This document shows, piece by piece, positions 6,632-9,535 of a DNA stretch of 9,535 nt; the stretch's first letter is position 1, and the number at the start of each line of letters is the position of its first letter. The position numbers were made by a program, and so were the translations under genes. The stretch covers positions 1 to 9,535 of the forward strand of contig JABDQK010000118.1 of assembly GCA_013042255.1 (NCBI GenBank). Direction: 5' to 3'. The notes under the pieces are model-generated. The model searched no databases. It saw only the letters and a program-made list of their open reading frames with translations, and had not been told where the DNA came from. The stretch comes from Flavobacteriaceae bacterium. Its GTDB lineage: Bacteria; Bacteroidota; Bacteroidia; Flavobacteriales; Flavobacteriaceae.

Positions 6632-6655
6632 CCTTCGACAAAAACTATTACGTTC

Positions 6656-7861
6656 ATGAAGGCTAAGCTACTTTTAACAGGCTCTCTCATTTTTTTTATT
6701 TTTTCTGTACATGCCCAGGATTCCAACGCCCCGGCCTTCGGTAAAGGTCTTTTTAATTTAGTTGGAAAAGACAGTTCCTGGACGATGAAAATTGGCACCA
6801 GAATGCAATTTTTGACCATTGCGGAGTGGAATAATCCCGAAGATGGCGGACTTTCAAGTCCGGAGCAAAATTTTCTGATCAGACGGGCGCGTTTAAAATT
6901 CGACGGTTATGCATATTCCCCAAAGCTTAAATATAAGATTGAGCTAGGGCTATCCAACCGGGATATCTCGGGGGGTAGTGCTTTCACGAGAAACACCCCC
7001 AGGTATATTCTTGACGCAGTTGTGATGTGGAATTTCGCGGGAAATTTCGAGCTATGGGCAGGACAAACAAAACTTCCCGGAAACATTGAACGTGTGATCT
7101 CTTCCGGGAACCTGCAACAAGTAGACCGATCCCTGGTAAACAGCAGATTCAACATCGATCGCGATGTGGGGTTCCAGCTCAGGCACCATTTTAATATTTC
7201 CGAAAACTTTCTGATCCGTGAAAAAATTGCTCTTTCACAAGGAGAGGGCCGTAACGTTACCCAGGGCAATGAAGGAGGGCATCAGTATACAGGTCGATTA
7301 GAGTTCCTGCCCTTCGGTAAATTCGAAAGCAAAGGCGATTACAGCGGCAGTGACCTCAAGCGCGAAGCTACACCTAAGCTGATGTTCGCGGTCAATTACG
7401 ATATCAATCAGGATGCTGTAAAAACAAGGAGTAACCTTGGTTCCTATATGTTTAATGACACAGGTCTGTACGAGACTACCATCAATACTTTTTTCTTTGA
7501 CGGAATGTTCAAATACAATGGCTTTTCCTTTATGTGGGAATATGCCAACAGAGACGCTGAAGATCCGATTGCTAAGAACTCTGACGGCACAGAAACCGGT
7601 GATGTGGTCTGGGTTGGAGATGGGATCAACCTTCAGGGAGGATATTTACTTCCAAGTAACTGGGAAGTTTCAGGAAGGTACACCAATATAAAATTAGATG
7701 AAGGTATTACTGGTAGAAGTCCGGAATCTCAGTATACTTTGGGATTATCTAAGTATATTGTTGGGCACAAATTGAAAGTGCAGACAGATTTGAGTTATCT
7801 TTCTGTAGAGAATGGAACAGATGAGGTAATGTTCAGATTACAACTCGATGTTCATTTCTAA
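6656..7861 (+). CDS. Phosphate-selective porin O/P family outer-membrane channel
   Basis: 401-aa predicted outer-membrane channel of the Porin_O_P (OprP/OprO-like) family, which in Pseudomonas forms anion channels selective for phosphate or polyphosphate; the substrate here is inferred. ATG at 6656 is chosen over an in-frame TTG at 6629 because it begins the signal peptide (about 1-20, ending SVHAQ) and because the TTG lies inside the predicted -7 element. After a short periplasmic stretch the protein is a run of amphipathic strands, with WTMKIGTRMQF and FLIRRARLKFDGY early, WAGQTKLPGNIER in the middle, LQGGYLLPSNWEVSGRYT late, and a terminal ...LQLDVHF with C-terminal Phe. The PiT transporter starts 74 bp downstream with no terminator between, so co-transcription is plausible. 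The gene has the best Pho-like box in the window and a leader with a 14-nt antisense match to a possible small RNA. Confidence 0.92.
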   Translation: MKAKLLLTGSLIFFIFSVHAQDSNAPAFGKGLFNLVGKDSSWTMKIGTRMQFLTIAEWNNPEDGGLSSPEQNFLIRRARLKFDGYAYSPKLKYKIELGLSNRDISGGSAFTRNTPRYILDAVVMWNFAGNFELWAGQTKLPGNIERVISSGNLQQVDRSLVNSRFNIDRDVGFQLRHHFNISENFLIREKIALSQGEGRNVTQGNEGGHQYTGRLEFLPFGKFESKGDYSGSDLKREATPKLMFAVNYDINQDAVKTRSNLGSYMFNDTGLYETTINTFFFDGMFKYNGFSFMWEYANRDAEDPIAKNSDGTETGDVVWVGDGINLQGGYLLPSNWEVSGRYTNIKLDEGITGRSPESQYTLGLSKYIVGHKLKVQTDLSYLSVENGTDEVMFRLQLDVHF

Positions 7862-7869
7862 TTCTAGAA

Positions 7870-7914
7870 ATAACGATTACATAACACAGCTAAGAAGCTT
7901 ACTTTAGATATTTG
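7870..7914 (+). promoter_or_regulatory. Weak Pho-like repeat and possible internal promoter of the PiT gene
   Basis: ATAACG (7870-7875) and ATAACA (7881-7886) again show the 11-bp period. GATATTTG at 7907-7914 is a one-mismatch TANNTTTG element, but it lies 26 bp after the second hexamer starts, one 11-bp repeat unit further than in the porin and small-protein promoters. PiT may therefore have its own promoter as well as read-through from the porin gene. The hexamers are imperfect, so this is tentative. Confidence 0.3.
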
Positions 7915-7935
7915 CATCCTTATTTTTAAGCCATT

Positions 7936-9535
7936 ATGGAAAATATTTACTTTATAATGATCATTGCCCTGGCCGCCCTGGCCGTGGCAGATCTGGTTGT
8001 CGGCGTCAGTAATGATGCTGTGAATTTCCTTAATTCTGCCATTGGTTCTAAAGCTATTTCTTTCAGGACCATAATGATCGTAGCCAGTTTGGGAATTGCT
8101 TTTGGCGCCATCTTTTCAAGCGGGATGATGGAGGTAGCCCGGAAGGGAATTTTTAATCCCGGAGAGTTTTACTTCGATGAGATCATGTTCATTTTTATGG
8201 CTGTTATGATCACGGATATACTTCTACTCGACTTTTTTAATACCCTTGGGATGCCTACATCAACTACAGTCTCCATCGTATTTGAGTTACTGGGTGCAGC
8301 CGTGGCAATGTCCATTCTAAAAATTGGAGCTGACGGTGGTAGTATTAGTGATATCATCACTTATATCAATACTTCGAAAGCACTTCAGATCATCTCCGGA
8401 ATACTACTTTCAGTTGTAGTTGCGTTTTCAATCGGGGCTATTGTACAATGGATATCCCGTATCCTACTCTCATATAATTTTGAAAGAAAAGCGCAATGGG
8501 TTGGGGCCGTATTTGGCGGAGTTGCTTTGTCTGCTATTACCTATTTCATTTTTATGAAAGGGATCAAGGGTACCCCTTTTGCCGGCGAAACCTATGATCT
8601 GATTGGAGGAATAACTATCAGCAATTTCCTTGAAAGCCAGGTATATGCCATTATAGCTATTAGTTTGGTCTTCTGGTCTTTGTTATCTTATTTCCTGATC
8701 CTTTTATTCAATACCAATATCTATAAGCTGATCATCGGAGTGGGAACTTTTGCATTGGCTCTGGCATTCGCAGGTAATGACCTGGTTAACTTTATTGGTG
8801 TGCCCATTGCAGCCTATCAGTCCTATGAAGCATGGAGTGTTTCAGGAATTCCGGCAAGTGAATTCAGTATGAATGTCCTGGCTACAAAAGTACCAACGCC
8901 AACGGTATTGCTGTTTTTATCCGGAATGGTCATGGTTGTAACACTTTGGTTTTCCAAAAAGGCAAGATATGTAGCTGATACCGAAATTAATCTGGCAAGA
9001 CAAAGTGATACAAAAGAACGTTTTGAGCCAAATTACATTTCCAGAATGTTAGTGAGATTCACTTTAATGGTCTCCGATTACACTGCAACTGTACTCCCTA
9101 AATCATGGTTAGACAGAATAGATTCCCGATTTAAAAAACCTGCAATTGCACTGCCATCTGGTAAAGTTCATGAGCTACCGGCATTTGATATGGTCAGGGC
9201 TGCTGTTAACTTGATGGTGGCGGGTATCCTGATATCTATCGCCACATCTTACAAATTACCGCTATCTACAACCTATGTCACTTTTATGGTGGCGATGGGA
9301 ACCTCCCTGGCCGATAGGGCGTGGGGAAGCGAGAGTGCTGTATACCGGGTTGCCGGAGTACTCAATGTTATTGGAGGCTGGTTCTTAACGGCTATTATAG
9401 CATTTATAGCATCTGGTGTTATCTTAACATTGATCAGTTTTGGAAAAGGGGCCGCAATTGGCATACTATTATTTGTCGCAATCCTTTTATTGGCCAGGAA
9501 TTATATCTCCTACAATAGAAAATCCAAGGAAATAA
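7936..9535 (+). CDS. pit: PiT-family inorganic phosphate transporter, C-terminus cut by window edge
   Basis: Inner-membrane permease of the PiT/PHO4 family, which imports phosphate (usually as metal-phosphate) driven by a cation gradient. The ATG at 7936 opens MENIYFIMIIALAALAVADL; 533 codons are visible and the frame is open at the last base. The two inverted family signatures are clear: GVSNDAVNF (23-31) and FAGNDLVNF (278-286). The paired PTSTT (107-111) and PLSTT (442-446) motifs are also present. About ten or more hydrophobic segments alternate with short loops, with a hydrophilic insert at about 350-410. Long Bacteroidota PiT proteins usually carry a PhoU-like cytoplasmic tail after the last membrane segment; the visible end ARNYISYNRKSKEI fits the start of such a tail, but the tail itself is outside the window. 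The gene follows the porin by 74 bp, consistent with an outer-plus-inner membrane phosphate route. Confidence 0.95.
   Translation, partial: MENIYFIMIIALAALAVADLVVGVSNDAVNFLNSAIGSKAISFRTIMIVASLGIAFGAIFSSGMMEVARKGIFNPGEFYFDEIMFIFMAVMITDILLLDFFNTLGMPTSTTVSIVFELLGAAVAMSILKIGADGGSISDIITYINTSKALQIISGILLSVVVAFSIGAIVQWISRILLSYNFERKAQWVGAVFGGVALSAITYFIFMKGIKGTPFAGETYDLIGGITISNFLESQVYAIIAISLVFWSLLSYFLILLFNTNIYKLIIGVGTFALALAFAGNDLVNFIGVPIAAYQSYEAWSVSGIPASEFSMNVLATKVPTPTVLLFLSGMVMVVTLWFSKKARYVADTEINLARQSDTKERFEPNYISRMLVRFTLMVSDYTATVLPKSWLDRIDSRFKKPAIALPSGKVHELPAFDMVRAAVNLMVAGILISIATSYKLPLSTTYVTFMVAMGTSLADRAWGSESAVYRVAGVLNVIGGWFLTAIIAFIASGVILTLISFGKGAAIGILLFVAILLLARNYISYNRKSKEI

Larger units (their letters stand above)
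6521..6652. repeat. Inverted repeat flanking the porin promoter
   Basis: ATAGTTTTTGTCGA (6524-6537) is the exact reverse complement of TCGACAAAAACTAT (6635-6648). With one single-base bulge the match extends to CGT at 6521-6523 against ACG at 6650-6652. The arms are 97 bp apart and enclose the terminator, the Pho-like box and the -7 element. For a 14-bp perfect match at this distance, my rough uniform-base estimate is about 0.005 expected in a window this size; AT bias raises that somewhat. It may reflect small-RNA/target pairing or an invertible promoter. Confidence 0.75.
6292..6655. other. 364-bp AT-rich intergenic region between the divergent MORN and porin genes
   Basis: No convincing protein-coding gene on either strand. 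From left to right it contains the MORN gene promoter (minus), a candidate plus-strand promoter (TTTTG at 6415-6419, 17 nt, AATATTTG at 6437-6444), the left arm of an inverted repeat (6521-6537), an orphan plus-strand terminator (6559-6586), the porin Pho-like box (6598-6614), its -7-like element (6624-6631) and the right arm of the inverted repeat (6635-6652), which falls in the predicted porin leader. The density of signals in the right half contrasts with the featureless left half. Confidence 0.7.

Noticed and set aside
6629..6655. In-frame TTG start extending the porin by nine residues
   Set aside because: The TTG is part of the predicted -7 element and upstream of the likely transcription start; ATG at 6656 begins a clean signal peptide.

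Overview
The window looks like the chromosome of a marine-type flavobacterium (Bacteroidota, probably Flavobacteriaceae). The evidence is the mix of families (a TonB-dependent receptor with an N-terminal carboxypeptidase-regulatory-like domain, a Bacteroidota-type lipoprotein, a MORN-variant secreted protein, an OprP-like porin and a long PiT transporter). AT-rich intergenic DNA, genes without clear Shine-Dalgarno sequences and promoter-like elements resembling the Bacteroidota -7 consensus TANNTTTG point the same way. No mobile element, CRISPR array, tRNA or rRNA was seen.

Layout. Positions 1-1043 (minus strand) hold the N-terminal part of a dGTPase, cut by the window edge. Diverging from it is a two-gene unit: a TonB-dependent outer-membrane receptor (1228-4098) and, 21 bp later, an acidic beta-helix-type lipoprotein (4120-5313), closed by a strong terminator. 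Next is a small secreted protein (5458-5859) that is a free-standing copy of the receptor's N-terminal domain. It has its own promoter and a terminator shared with the convergent MORN-repeat gene (5932-6291, minus). A 364-bp AT-rich gap (6292-6655) follows, then a Porin_O_P family porin (6656-7861) and a PiT phosphate transporter (7936 to the end, incomplete).

How it fits together. The porin and PiT gene point to inorganic phosphate uptake. The regulatory DNA supports a phosphate theme: TTAACA-like hexamers repeated at an 11-bp period, the architecture of PhoB/PhoP boxes, lie upstream of the porin (perfect repeat), the small domain protein, the TonB receptor and, more weakly, PiT. In the porin and small-protein promoters the box sits exactly 15 bp (second hexamer to -7 element) from a TANNTTTG-like element. 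My inference is a phosphate-starvation locus with a diffusive porin route and an energised TonB/lipoprotein route across the outer membrane, plus PiT at the inner membrane.

The most unusual signals are (i) an orphan rho-independent terminator at 6559-6586 whose presumed transcript carries a 14-nt perfect antisense match to the porin mRNA leader just upstream of its start codon. This suggests an unannotated small RNA, or alternatively the arms of an invertible promoter. (ii) The duplicated stand-alone receptor N-domain with a Pho-like box. (iii) A TonB receptor paired with a very acidic beta-helix lipoprotein instead of a SusD protein.
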